Source: Acridotheres tristis | Taxonomy: Eukaryota > Chordata > Aves > Passeriformes > Sturnidae | DNA: 64,000 nucleotides | Direction: 5' to 3' | Assembly: GCA_037013685.1 (NCBI GenBank) | Contig: CM072889.1 | Coordinates: 3,605,976 to 3,669,975 of the forward strand | Shown here: positions 40,201 through 51,610 of the stretch, piece by piece | How positions within the stretch are numbered: position 1 is the first letter of the stretch | Layout: every line of letters starts with the position of its first letter | The notes under the pieces: model-generated | Database searches by the model: none | Told to the model about the DNA's origin: nothing | Seen by the model: only the letters and a program-made list of their open reading frames with translations | Position numbers and translations under genes: made by a program

Positions 40201-42037
40201 GAGGAGCCAAGGCACTGCCACCACACTCTGACAGCTCTGCACTATTTTCACACGGCTGTCCCAGAGCCCCTGAAGCACCTGCAGGCCCCTAAGGAGAACA
40301 CTTCCTACAAACAGCCATCCCAAATCAGCAATGGGATCCAGGGATATATAAGGATACTCGAAAGAGGTGCTTTGAAGTATTTTCTCCTTCTCTTCTAGCA
40401 TTTAAATCCTTCATACACAGGTGTAAACAGATGAAATTATTTAAGATCAAGGCAGAGGCAGGAATATACTCATGTCCTGCTGCATACCAAAGGACCCACT
40501 CCTGTCTCCACCATGTATTTTAACACTGACCATTCCACCAAAGAAAACAGGCCAGAAGAAATGTAGGACTTGTGCTACAAATGTAGGATTGGACTAAAGG
40601 CAATGGATACAAGGAGCAGCCATTATTTACCAATGACTTACCAAGGACTGGAATTTTCTACCAGCGTGCCAGAGGATTAGAGGAACCTGACCACACTCAC
40701 ATGAGAGCAGAGCATGCTCACCTTCCTTGCTGAAGCCCGGTTCTTCCAGAGCAGAATCTCTGAGTCGGAGAGCCCCAGCTCCCGGAGAGAGGAGGTTTCT
40801 TTGTCACTCTCCTGCAGGGCCTGGAACTGTGACAGGGTCAAAGCCCCCGCAGCCTCTTCCCCAAAAGGTTTGTAAAAAGCTGCAGGGGCAAAGCATCTCC
40901 GCTTTGACTTGCACCTGTGAGCCAAAACAACACAACAGCACAAACAGCTCAGCACTGATGAGGAGAGGAAGGCACTGGTTTCTCTCAGACCACTCCTGGG
41001 CCAGATCAGGACTTACTGCTCGATGGAGACAGTAGTGTCAAGCTGGTGGTGAAGGAGGCTTTTCAGCTGCCTCTCTCCTTCTGTCTCCAAATCTTCCAGG
41101 AGAAGCTCATCACTGGACAGGCTGCTGTTCACCCTGGGGCACACAACCACAGCACAGGAATGGTCAGTAAGGCAACAGAGGAAACACTGCTCAGAACATA
41201 GCTCCTCCACATCTTGGACTGTGTTTAGAGGATTCAAAGAACAAGAAACCAAAACTACGTGACCAAAACTCCCTTTAATATTTCTAGAAAAGCAAACAGA
41301 TTTGGGACTACTTTGAGAACATTAAGTACCCTGAGGAATCTTTCAGTATTTTTGTATTGGTGGGGAGGTGTTTGTTTACTTTAAAATCATATGCTATCAT
41401 TTCTATTAATGGGAATCGTGTTGCATCAGCATCTAGACAGACACTTACAGTTTCAAATGAGCCAGGGAAGAAAGAAATGAAACCGTGACGTTGACGAGAA
41501 ACTATGAATTTCAACAGCGCTCTTCCCTTTCTGGGGTCACTGCTCCGGAGCAGACAGACCCCAAATTCACCAAGCCCAGAGCCAGGCCAGTCGTGCCTTG
41601 AGCCGGGCCGTGCCCGGAGCCAGAGCCGGGCCGTGCCCTGAGCCGGGCCGTGCCCGGAGCCAGAGCCGGGCCGTGCCCTGAGCTGGGCCGTGCCCTGAGC
41701 TGGGCCGTGCTCGGAGCCAGAGCGGGGCCGTGCCCGGAGCCAGAGCCGGGCCGTGCCCTGAGCCGGGCCGTGCCCGGAGCCAGAGCCGGGCTGTGCCCTG
41801 AGCTGGGCCGTGCCCTGAGCCGGGCCGTGCCCGCAGTCAGGCCGGGCCGTGCCCGGAGCCAGAGCCGGGCCATGCCCGCAGCCAGGCCACGGCCGTGCCC
41901 GGACCCGGAGAGAGGCCGCGCTCCCGGCTGCTCCGCAAAGGGGGCCGAGGATGGCACCGGGCCCGACGGAGGGCCCGGGCCCCTAAGGGCAGTCTGGGCA
42001 CCCCGGGGCCCCGCGCATCCCCCGCTCACCGGCGCAT
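34296..42037 (-). CDS. RBM41: RNA-binding motif protein 41 (seven exons)
   Basis: RRM protein related to the U11/U12-65K (RNPC3) protein and reported to bind U12 and U6atac snRNAs of the minor spliceosome. Exons: 42037-42030 (8 coding bases), 41133-41017, 40914-40722, 37553-37349, 35869-35499, 34938-34791, 34453-34296. All phases join, giving 399 residues; human RBM41 has 413. The N-terminus MRRVNS and the blocks TEGERQLKSLL, FYKPFGEEAAG, ILALPQRFAGSKQL and RFSSYHPGEPSK match human RBM41. One RRM lies at about 299-378, with RNP2 VLYLKNL (299-305) and RNP1 RMRDQAFITF (337-346). Position 340 is Asp where the human protein has Gly. It lies wholly inside the spacer of the NUP62 palindrome. A VNTR in intron 3 runs almost to the exon 4 acceptor. 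Confidence 0.93.
37572..38670. repeat. 21-bp VNTR, about 50 units, in RBM41 intron 3
   Basis: Tandem units of 21 bp built on 'ggctcagcaatggcacagct' plus one base. Variants alternate between c/t, a/g and aac/aat positions. The right end degrades into 'ggcaatggcaccggtttggctc'. Because 21 is a multiple of 3 and the unit lacks stops in several frames, long open frames of 400-530 codons run through it on both strands. They encode only heptapeptide repeats and are not genes. Confidence 0.97.
41590..41890. repeat. GC-rich compound minisatellite in RBM41 intron 1
   Basis: About 300 bases of mixed 17-bp ('gagccgggccgtgccct') and 23-bp ('gagccagagccgggccgtgcccg') units, arranged in alternating groups. 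It lies between RBM41 exon 2 and the first exon. Confidence 0.85.
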
Positions 42038-42150
42038 GGCCCCGCCGCTCCAAGCCCTGGGCCCGCCCCGGAAGGAGCAGCGCGTACCGGGGGAAGCGGC
42101 GGAGCCCGGACGGGCCGCGGTCGGCGGAGCCTTGGCGAGGGCTGGCCCGG
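41895..42150 (-). promoter_or_regulatory. RBM41 CpG-rich promoter region
   Basis: A CpG-dense stretch flanks the RBM41 first coding exon. No TATA box is visible upstream of the ATG. The GC-rich sequence falls off sharply near 42200, where AT-rich repeats begin. Confidence 0.5.
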
Positions 42151-42299
42151 GGTGGATGCCCGGCATCCCCTCAAAGACACTCGCTCCCCTCTGTAGATTA
42201 ACAGAGGAGAGAAAATTTAATGCGGGGTTCGTGGGTTGAGATAAGGACCGGAAGAGATCTCTCATCAAATGCCGTCACGGGCAAAACAGGCTCAACTTA

Positions 42300-42415
42300 G
42301 AGGTATAAATTAAGGTATAATTATTAATTTAATAAATAAATATATATATAACTGTTACAATTAATAAATTTAATTTAATTATATATAGTAATATAAATTA
42401 ATTACTAACTAAAGC
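42300..42415. repeat. AT-rich low-complexity tract
   Basis: An almost pure A/T stretch with many TTAAT and ATATAT runs. It separates the RBM41 promoter from the LTR-type repeats. Confidence 0.8.
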
Positions 42416-42445
42416 AGAGCAGGATAATGGGAAGTAAAATCAACC

Positions 42446-43097
42446 TGTAGAAACATCTTCCCCCCCCACCCATGCCAGCGCAGGGGAACGGGGATGGGGC
42501 TCATGGTCTGGTCAGTTCATCACCCGTGGTTTTCCCGATGCTCAGGGAGAGGAGTCGTTCCCTGCTGCACCGTGGGGTCCTTCCCACGGGAGACAGTTCT
42601 CTGTGAGAGGAATGACGGATTTGTCCTTACAAACTGTGGGTCTGCTGGTAGGTAAGACTAGCACTGAGAGATGAAAGAAACAATGGGAAGGATGCCACTG
42701 ATTGATGAATAAAAAAAAAAAAAGATAGTTGCCTTTACAAACAAGCTGCAGGTTTGCTGATAAATGAAACTGGATATTGAAAGATGAAAGAACCAATGGG
42801 GAAAACCATTAATTCTATAAGAATTAAAAATTAAAAGGGGAGGTTATACATTAGAGAGGAATCTTAGGTATCAGGCATTCCAGGAAGTCTGTGCCTCTCA
42901 GGTACCTCAGCCAATGAGGAAAGAGAGAAGGAAATGCAGCTGGGAAAATAGGATAAAAGGAGGCTGCATCCTCCAAAAATTTGAGATCCCAGGGGAATGC
43001 CCCATGGCCTCTCCCTTTACTCAAATAGAGTAAAAGGACTCCTCTGCCTCCTTTTGAGACATAAACCTCTGGTGTTTGTGGATTAATTTTCCTGACA
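42446..43097 (+). mobile_element. LTR-like sequence, approximate limits
   Basis: The segment starts TGTAG and ends TGACA. It has a TATA-like GGATAAAAGG near 42951-42960 and an imperfect internal duplication (about 42628-42680 and 42733-42800), as in enhancer regions of LTRs. No coding sequence is attached. The identification rests on overall look, and the ends are uncertain. Confidence 0.4.
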
Positions 43098-43149
43098 TTT
43101 GTGAACTTGCCTGATGTGAGGCCATCTCTCAAGCAATAGCCCCTCTCAA

Positions 43150-43634
43150 ACTGCTGCAGTGTGGGTCACTCTGCCACAGAGTCCTTCAAGGACAGGCTGC
43201 TCCAGCCTGAGAGCAGGGTATCTCCACCACTGGCTCACAGCCTCCTCTCTGGCATGGGGCTCCTCCATGGGCTGCAGGGGCACAGCTTCTTCACCATGGT
43301 CCTCACCACAGGCTACAGAGGAATTGCAGCACCAGTGCCTGGAACACCTCTTCTCTTCCCTCCTTCTCCACTGACCTTGGTGTCGGCAGAGTTGTTCCTC
43401 TTACATGTTTTCACCCCACTCCTCTCTGACCATAATTACAACTGAGCCACAAATTTGTTTTTTTCTTCTTGAATCTGTTTCATAGAGGCATTACCACCAT
43501 ATCTAACGGCAACTTGTCTGTCTTTTGGAGCCACCAGGGACTGGCTCTGCTGGACAGGGTGGAAGCTTCTGGCAGCTTCTCACAGAAGCCGCCCTTGCAG
43601 TCTCCTTCCAAAACCATACAAAACCATGCAGAGC
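43150..43634 (+). mobile_element. Avian LTR/ERV-family interspersed repeat
   Basis: The series 'ctgctccagcctgagagcag', 'ccatgggctgcaggggcaca', 'ctccactgaccttggtgtc' and 'agcttctcacagaagccgcc' matches, as I recall it, a very common avian retrovirus-derived repeat. It ends where homology between the palindrome arms begins, at about 43635. No intact viral gene is present. Confidence 0.5.
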
Positions 43635-43789
43635 CCTCCAAGGCAGCATTTCTGTTATCTCACCAGTCTGCAGGCACAGCTAAAGCACAAAGAGCACACA
43701 CTTCCTGCACAAACTTCATCCAGCTTTTGATGGGAGCAGGTGAAATCCAGTCCAACACCACAAAGACTGGCTTTGAACAAACAACACAT

Positions 43790-43795
43790 TTTATT
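43790..43795 (-). terminator. NUP62 copy B polyadenylation signal
   Basis: TTTATT on plus (AATAAA on minus) lies about 90 bases after the stop codon of copy B. It corresponds to the signal of copy A. Confidence 0.8.
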
Positions 43796-43882
43796 GTAAG
43801 AAAAGAAGTTTCAGTCCTCAGCTCCCACACACCTCTGTTTTCTGTGGAGGTTTTATGTTCATCCTTTGAACATGGGAGTGTT

Positions 43883-46800
43883 TCAATCAAAGGTGATCCG
43901 AAAGCTGCGCTCCTGCTCCTTGCGGCGACTCTCACAAACCTTTGTCACCTCTTCCACCTTTCTCTGCAGAACAGCTGTGGGAGAAACAAGGCATTAGTGT
44001 CACAGTAACTCCAGAACACAACCTTGCACAGTTTTGCCTGCAAGAAGAAAAATATTTTCTTGTTGACAGTCACTCAGATTTGACAGTGGACAAAGCAGGA
44101 GGAAAACTCAACCCAAAGCACTGCCAATAAGACAACTTCATTATTGAATGGCAGAGGAAAAAATGGGTTTCCTTTCTAGGAATATTTAAAGGAAACAGAT
44201 AGCTATTTTCCCACACATTCTGTAAAGAATTCAGGTGGCACAGGAGGTGTACCAGATTTCCTGAAAAAGGCATGTTTGGAATGTGGAGCTTAGCATAAGT
44301 GTTCTGAAAGAAAACCCCTAATTAGACCCTGACCTAAGCCAATAATTCTACGTGGGCATAGAGAACAGCAGGCCTGCTTTCACACAAGAAGTTACACCAG
44401 GTGTGAGCATTTCACAGCACTGTAGCCTGTAGCCAGGCAGTGCACTCTGGGGCTGCTGAGAGCTGCTTTATTCTGCCGTGCCCCCGTGTGGCTGCTACCA
44501 GTTAACATCCAAACGGCACAGAATTCCATAATCTCTCACCAGGAGACACTCCTTGAGAGAAAAGTTCCTTTTTTTTTGTCTTATTTTAGTATGGCCCGAG
44601 TTAAACATGAATCCCAAACCAGAAACAGTCACTCCATTACCATGTGTTCACTCCTGAGTGCACCTCATGCCCTGCACTGGATCTCAAGCTATTGAGGCTG
44701 TCAAATTCCCACATTATTCCTCCAGAGTTATCTCACCTGCAGATCTGCTCCATCTTACTTAACTGGGTTTTCTGTTTTCAGAGTCAGGATGGTAACATTC
44801 AACAAACACACTTCCCCTCACCCATTTTCCTGCACTACAGGCAAACCCCACGCTCATTTAGAAGTTGAGCTATTTTACATTAGTTTGACAGAACAAAGAA
44901 TAAGGTTTTTAAGTTATTTGCTTTGCACTGATCTATTTCAAGCGGGGCTTTTCTGGTAAAACATAGTAGTTGCCAGGAGTAAGTGCTCAACAGAAACCTC
45001 TAATCAGGCACAGCAGGAGAATTCAAGCCCAAAAGGGACAGTGCCACTGAATGTGAGGAGGAAGATTGCTCAGGCATCTTCAGGAATTCAGAGATGAACA
45101 AACACTCACACACAAGCTCCTGCTTTCTGTTCACATTCCCAAAAGTCTGCAAGATAAATCTCACCTGAGTTCTGGTCAATCCACTGTAGGGAATCCATGT
45201 GTGCATTCAGAATTTTACAGATCTGCTGAAGCTGAGCAGAGAGAGAAGGTGCAAGTTAGTTGTGAGACTCCATGAACACCAAGAGGAGTCAAAGGCAAGT
45301 TTCTCCTTGCACTGCTACTTTCCTTCTTAGCAGCAAGAGAACTGCACAGTTTAGATGGTATGTCTCTGGCTTTGGCTTGTTTTAATTTAGACCTAGGAAC
45401 CAGCAGAACAATGATCATCTTAGGCTTGAAGAGGCCAAATTGAAAATGAATGTGGGAAAAGTTAGTCAGCAGTACTGAAGGGAAATTTTTACTTGAAAAA
45501 AAAAGCTTCTCAGTAAAGCCACAAGGAGCATCAGAATCAATTAAATAGACATTAGAAAGAGCTGGATAATCAGATCTTGTTTTATGAGGATATAAAAATA
45601 GTATAAAGAAAAAGTATGAATACAATATCCACATGGGGACAAATGAAGAGTTAGAGCTACTTCAATATTCTTTGCCTCTTCGGCAATATAAAATAAAAGC
45701 TTGCATTTACCGGGTCACTCGTGTCTGCTGGGCCTCCTGATGTGTTCAAGTGATCAATGATGTCCTTCAGATCTTGCGCCATGCGCTTCAGCTGAGCATC
45801 GATGTTTTCAGCCAGTTTGTAGCTGCAAAGCACACGGGAACCAAGATCAGAATGTTTGAGGACAACTTTGAAGACCTGCTTGCAGTCACACCAACTATGG
45901 GCAATCAGAATGAGCTTCCACATCTGGAGCCAAGGCTGACAGAGACCTGGGAACAGCACCCAGAGAGGCTCAATCAGCGACATGAAGGGCCAACCCCTGT
46001 CTCCCTTGATCTACACATGGAGACAGACAAGCAACAGTGTGGAGGACTATGAGTAAAATTTAAACTGCCACGCATAAAAGAGGATTAAATATGTGACAGC
46101 AGCCACTCATTGTTCAGTCCTGTCACACATGCCAGTCTATCTCCTGCTGACTATTGTGAGCACAGCACAGTGCTCATCCCCCATCCCCAGCAGATTTGCG
46201 CCTCACGTCCTCTCCCGTTCCTCATCTGCGTGCTGCAGGTAGATGGTCCCGCTCTGCTCCTTCACAGACTCCTCCAGAGGGGTCAGCAAGTCCTCCAGCT
46301 CTTTCTGCTGGGACAGAATGAAGTCCAGTTCCTGATCCAGTCTGCAAAGAGAAAAGGCCAACTGCTTCCCTTTCATGGTGAAGGCATTGCACAGCTGTTA
46401 CACAACCAGGCAGGACAGTGCAGAGAAGAAACAAAATCTTTACAAGTGTTCACAGCCTCCTACCTCTTCTGATCAACCTTCACCTTCTCTACTTCTCTGT
46501 GTAATGAAGTAATCTGGAAAGAGAAGACATTTCATTACACCTTGAAAACCAAGAAATCAGCTCTCCAAAGAAGAGAGGAGGGAGGGAGAAAGTAGCACCA
46601 TGCAAGTTGCATTGGAAACAAGAGATGGTGACAAAGATTTAGAGACCAAAGATGGAATAAGGGAGGTTCAGCTTGGAATGATCCCCCCTAAGAAAACAAG
46701 GTATCACAAAGCAGGGTCACAGAACACATTTCCAAGCAGAAAAAACAGAGAGTCTGTGAAAAGCACCCAGGTGGAGCTCCCATCTCTTTCTTTTACAGGT

Positions 46801-49800
46801 GGAAAGTCCCACTCGATGGCTTGTAACACTGAGGCCTTTAAGGACCTGAGCAAGCAGAAGGAGGTTCCACTGGAGGTCAGCTCACCTTCTCTCCATTCTC
46901 TATCAGCATCCGGTCCCAGGCATTGACTTGTGTAGCTTGATGGAGGAAGTGCTTCTCTTGGTCTTCCAGTTCCAGGCTCCACTTGTTTATCAAACTCTCC
47001 AGCTGGGCATAAGTCATCACTGGGGGGGCACTGAGAGGGAGTGAGGAGCAGCACAGGACACAAGGTGAGGAAAGAGAAACACCACAACACTCACTCATTT
47101 CCCCTTCCTCCTCCAGATCCCAGCATGAGCACTGCAGCTGCTCCTGCCCCAGGCAGGAAATGGTCAATGGTCACAAAACACTCACCTGGTTGTGGTGGTT
47201 GTGGTTATGGCAGCTGTGGAGGTGACAGCTCCAATGGCACCAGTTGTAGTCAATGGCTTCAGGTTCAAAGCAAAGCCAGAAGCAGAAGTAGTCCCTGCAG
47301 GAGGAGATTCAAGTCAAGCAACAGAAGAGGACACACCTGGTAGCTCACAAACAGAGAACAGGTCCAGTGTGCACTGCACATGGCTGTAGGAGCTGCAGCA
47401 GAACCCTCTGAAGGGAGCAACAGCAAATCCCACATCTGTCATGGAGAGAATGAAAACATCCCTAGTCCACACTCTTGTCAACAACCTCATGTTTTACTAT
47501 TAGACCTAATAACTACCAGCACACCCAGTTCCACCCCTGCACCTTTGCAGCAGATGAGAGAACTTCCATGTTTTCACAAAGAGATGGACAAGGATCACAG
47601 AAAGACAAACTCTGCTGTTTTCAGTTACTCCAGCGCTTTCCAAATCGTAGCTGCTGTGCCTCCACTCTCACATGGCCCTTTACACTTCTACAGAGCACTG
47701 AATTCAGGCTCCCTTCTCTTCAGTGACTTGCAGCACCTCATTCCTACCAGTGGCTGTGCTTGTTGTGGCAGCTGTTGTTCCAGGAGTTTTTAATCCAAAG
47801 CCAAGTGTCCCCAGAGTGGCTGTCCCGGTGGAACCAGTGGAAGTGGCACCAACTGTAAAGAGAAGACACCATTATCCGGTTGCCTAAGCCATGACATGCA
47901 GGGCCCCTTGGAGAAGCCGAGCCCAGCCTGCTCCCTGCTCCCACTGCAGGAGCAGCAGCTCCAGCACCCACAGGGAGCAGCAGCAGCCAGGCTGCTCCTT
48001 TACTGCCCCAAGGACAAACCTGCCTGAGAGGTTTGAGACCTGAGAGACTCACGTGAGAGGCCCGTGGTGGTGGTGGAGGTGGAGGCTGAAGAAGTGGCCA
48101 CAGACGCAAACAAAGAGGGCCCCGTGGAGCCCAGCACTGAGGTGGTGCTGGTGGTGGAGGCTGTGGTGGCAGCTGTGGATGTGACTGCAGAGACAAACAG
48201 CTCCATGTGTACAAGCAGAGCACGCTGAGCTCCCACCCACTGCATAACAGCCCTGCTGGGAGGGTGACACAAACTGCCCAGCCACACCTGGGTCTTGGGG
48301 ATGTCAGCATTTTAACCTCCTTCTCTTCTTATTCTCCCTCCACTCCCTCTCTTTCACAATGTGCCCTTTAAGATTGTGCCTCCCTTCCACTGTGCTCCCC
48401 AAACAAGCACAGAACAGAATCTATCATGTGAGACACAATCAGAAACATAGGACACGCTGTCCAGTGGCTCTAGGAGCTGTCGCAGATCACCACTGCCAGA
48501 GCAAACTGACAGGAACAAACGCTTCTGGCCCATTCCCACACCCCAGTATATTTGTCTACCACCAATAGACAGATATTGCCAAGAGGACAGCAGATTTCAC
48601 AAAGCCTTGATGAACTGTTTTCTAGAACAGCTTCCTACCTCCAAGCTTGGTTCCAAAGGACAGGGTGGGTGCCTGGCTGGTAGTCGTGGTCAGCGTGGCC
48701 GTGGTTGTACTGGTGGCTGCTGTTGAAGGCAGTGCCCCAAAGGTTAGACCTGGAACCAGGAACAAAAGGAAAAGATGGACTTTCTTCCTACAGGCTAAAG
48801 AGCAATTGCTCCTCACCACTGCACACCCTGGACAGAAATATCAGAAACACCCCTGGCTCCAGCCTCTGGCTCCATTCTGCCCCAGCAGAGGCCAGAGGCT
48901 GCAGAGCTGCACTCCACCCTCTGATATTCCCATGCCAAAGGCTCCCAACCTCCCCCCAAGCCTGTTCCCCCACCTGTGGGCTGTCCCCCAAGGCTGAAGG
49001 GCACTGCTGCCGGGGTGGCAGCTCCCAGGGTGGCCGTGCTGGTGGTGGCAGCAGCCGCAGGGGCCGTGCCAAAGGTCAGCCCTGCGGACGTCGCCTGCGG
49101 AGCCGCGGTGCCGATGCCGAAGCCGGCTGTTCCCGCCTGAGTCGTGGTGCCACTGGAGAAGGTGAAGCCTCCTGTCGTCCCAGACGGAGCCGTGCTGGTG
49201 GTGCTGGTGCCAGCAGAGCCAAAGGTAAAGCCAGACGGGGCTGCTGCCTGACTCGAGGGTGTGCTGGTTGCGGCAGGGGCACCAAAAGAAAAGCCCCCCG
49301 TGATTCCAGGAGTTGAAGTGGCAGTGCTGGCTCCAAAGCTCACTTTTGAGGTGTTTGCCCTAGAGAAGAAAAGAAGCCAATCTGCTTGAGACACATATCC
49401 ACTCAAGTACACTGTTGGCTTTCTCACTGACCACTCCTTCCTTCTGCTGACAGAAAAATCCTCCTTTCAAAGAGATGCACACCTGGCCAGGCTCGTGTCC
49501 CAATTCTGACGACAGACTCTATCCAGCTGCTGTCACCTGCCATCCCCCATTAGGGCTCTTTCTACAGACTCCCCCTTCATTACCTCCACCCACTCAGCCA
49601 CCACAGGACATTTTATGGCAGTATATATGAAGCTGCTCCTTCTCTCAGCTCACCATTTTCACTCCCTCTACACATGGCTGTTTTTTTTCTGCTCGTCCTC
49701 ATTTGAGCTCCCTTCCCACAGCTCCCATCTGGCAAGTTTTGACAGCAGCAGTTCTGCAGAACCACTCCAGAATTCGCAGCCTTTCCTTAACGACAAATCA

Positions 49801-50477
49801 CTCTCAAAGTGCCGAGAAAACATTCAGAGCACTCCAGATTCGGGTCAGAGAAAACAAGACGTTTTATATCCGGTAGCAGAGCTTTAGGATTTCCTTGTAC
49901 ACGCGTGTCCACCTCATTTCCAGACGGAAACGTGGAACATCTCCTTCCCAGCACGTGTAAGAGCTCCCCCATGAAAACATCAGCCGGGACAGGTGCCAGG
50001 GCTCGCTGAGCACTTGCCCAACGAGGCGATCACTGCAGGGCGCTGGGAAGCCCCAGGACAAGAGGCAGGCTCGCTCGCTGCAGAATCCCCCCGAGCCCTC
50101 GCCCAGCACCCAGAGGAGCCTCCCCCGCTCCCTCCTCGCTCCCTCCCGCTGCCCGCGCCCCCGGCCGGCCCCGGGTCTCACCCCAGCGGGAAGGCGGCGG
50201 TCGCCGGGGCCGCGGGGGCCGCGCTGGCCGAGCCGAAGCTGAAGCCGGAGGGCTGTGCGGCCGTGCCCGGCTTGCTGAAGGAGAAGAGCCCGGCGGGCTG
50301 GCTGCCGCCCGCCGCCGGCGCCGCGCTGCCGAAGCTGAAGCCGCTGGAGGCGGCGGCGGGCGCGGGCGCGGAGAAGGAGAAGCTGCTGGTGGCCGCGGTG
50401 GTGGCGGCGGCGGCTCGGGGCGCGCCCAGGTTGAAGGCGCCGCCGGGCGCGGCCGCCCCGAAGCTGAACTGGTTCAT
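43883..50477 (-). CDS. NUP62: Nucleoporin p62, copy B (12 exons)
   Basis: Second intact NUP62, inverted relative to copy A, with the same role in the Nup62-Nup58-Nup54 channel complex. Exons: 50477-50182, 49359-48974, 48749-48639, 48184-48053, 47852-47748, 47294-47186, 47030-46886, 46513-46464, 46341-46207, 45822-45711, 45231-45165, 43974-43883. The total is again 580 codons with stop. Exons 1-9, 11 and 12 appear identical to copy A. Exon 10 has five base differences, giving I512, D513 and G519 here. I and G agree with human Nup62; D513 is a conservative change from human E. The orientation (tandem with RBM41 and head-to-head with DNAAF6) matches NUP62CL in human, so this is probably the ancestral-position copy. 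Confidence 0.95.
44047..44945. other. Extra segment of about 880 bp in intron 11 of NUP62 copy B
   Basis: Intron 11 is 1190 bases here and 309 in copy A. The flanks align on both sides, so this block is an insertion in B or a deletion in A. I recognised no mobile-element ends or coding sequence, and therefore cannot say which. Confidence 0.7.
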
Positions 50478-50689
50478 GGCGCGGCAGCGGCGGCGCGGGC
50501 CGAGCTCCGGCAGGCGCGGCGGCGGCTCGGCGACCGCGCGCGGCGCGATGGCGTCACCGCGCCCCGCCTCGCCGCGCGCCTTCCCGCCCTCGGTACCCAT
50601 TGGTCAGCGTGGCCGCCACTCGCGGTTTCGCGGCTTCGATTGGCTGTAGGGGCGTGAGGGGCGGGGCGCGTCCGCGTTGCTGTGGGGAC
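50478..50689. promoter_or_regulatory. NUP62 copy B promoter, shared with DNAAF6
   Basis: The CpG-dense stretch holds CCAAT boxes (50603-50599 and 50643-50639 on minus) and a GC box. It lies between the divergent NUP62 copy B (minus) and DNAAF6 (plus), whose coding start is about 1.3 kb away. A bidirectional promoter is likely; the DNAAF6 first exon is not located. Confidence 0.6.
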
Positions 50690-51085
50690 GGGGGACGCGG
50701 CTGCGGAGCCGGGGTGCGGGACCGGGGACACCGGGCCGGGGTTCGGGACAGGGTTTCTGGATAGGGGAAACCGGGCCCGGGTTTGGGACAGGAGTGTGGG
50801 ACTAGGGTACGGGATGGCCGACACCGGGCCGGGTTGCGGGACAGGAGGCACCGCCTAGGGGTGCGGGACAGGAATGCGGAACCGTGGACACTGGTCCTGG
50901 GGTGCGGGACAGGGGATACGGGCCGAGGTGCGGGACAGCGGTGCGAGACCGGAACACCGGGCCGGGTTGCGGGACAAGAGACACCGGGCCGGGGCTGCGG
51001 GACAGGAGCCACCGGGCCGGGGGTGCCGGACAGGGGACACCGGGCCGGGGGTGCGGGATAAGGTACACCGGGCCGGGTTGCGGCG
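50690..51085. repeat. GC-rich minisatellite between NUP62 copy B and DNAAF6
   Basis: About 14 degenerate units of 26-32 bp of the form 'ggggacaccgggccgggg' plus 'tgcgggaca'. The left end shares sequence with the array upstream of copy A. This array is probably where the duplicated block was cut. Confidence 0.8.
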
Positions 51086-51374
51086 TTGGAGCAGCCCGAC
51101 AGCGGGGACTCAGTGACGAGGATTTGTCACTGCGGTTCCCTTCGCCCTCACCTGCGCCTGGAGCTGGCCCGGTCTGAAGGCTGGCGGGTGGGCAGGGAAC
51201 CTTGGAAGAGTTCTGCCAGGTTACCGTGACACGGCTCTGCCCGAGGCGCTTGTAAGGCTCGAGCTGTCCTTGCAACAAAAGGCAGCCGAGCAGAAGGTCC
51301 GCAGTCTGGGCACAGAGGGAAAAGATTGGATGTTATTCCCTCGGGATGGCAGGACCCGAGGGAGCAGCCCGAGC

Positions 51375-51610
51375 TCTCTCAGGGGACGTTTAGGTTGGAT
51401 ATCTGCAATGGCTCTTCCCCGAGAGGGTGGTCGGGCACTGGAACAGGATCTCCAGGGAAGTGGTCACAGCCCCAAGGCTGACAGAGTGTAAAGAACATTT
51501 GGACAACGTTCCCAGGCACATGGTGAGACTCGAGCTGTCCTGCACACGGCCAGGAGCTGTGCTTTCCGATCCTGATGGGTCCCGTCCAACTCAGCATGTT
51601 CTTTGATTTT
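51375..51610 (+). mobile_element. CR1 LINE 3' end fragment
   Basis: The text 'ttaggttggatatctgcaat', then 'gagggtggtcgggcactgga', 'acaggatctccagggaagtg' and 'gatgggtcccgtccaactca' follows the 3' part of avian CR1 as I know it. It is 5'-truncated, as CR1 copies usually are, and lies upstream of the first DNAAF6 coding exon. Confidence 0.7.

Larger units (their letters stand above)
43635..50795 (-). repeat. Right arm of large inverted repeat (palindrome), NUP62 copy B
   Basis: Reverse complement of the left arm. The outer part (about 46070-50795) is almost identical to 27430-32160. The inner part is more diverged: intron 9 is 281 bp shorter, intron 10 is 78 bp longer and intron 11 is 881 bp longer than in copy A. 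Homology ends near 43635, next to an LTR-family repeat. Confidence 0.95.

Noticed and set aside
27430..50795. Inverted NUP62 copies as a haplotype-assembly artefact
   Set aside because: The arms are inverted, not tandem. They differ by several large consistent indels and coding changes, and each has distinct flanking genes. An artefact would be expected to be uniformly similar.
51215..51235. Possible X-box near the DNAAF6 promoter ('gttaccgtgac')
   Set aside because: Only one half-site matches. A ciliary gene would make it attractive, but the second half is missing.
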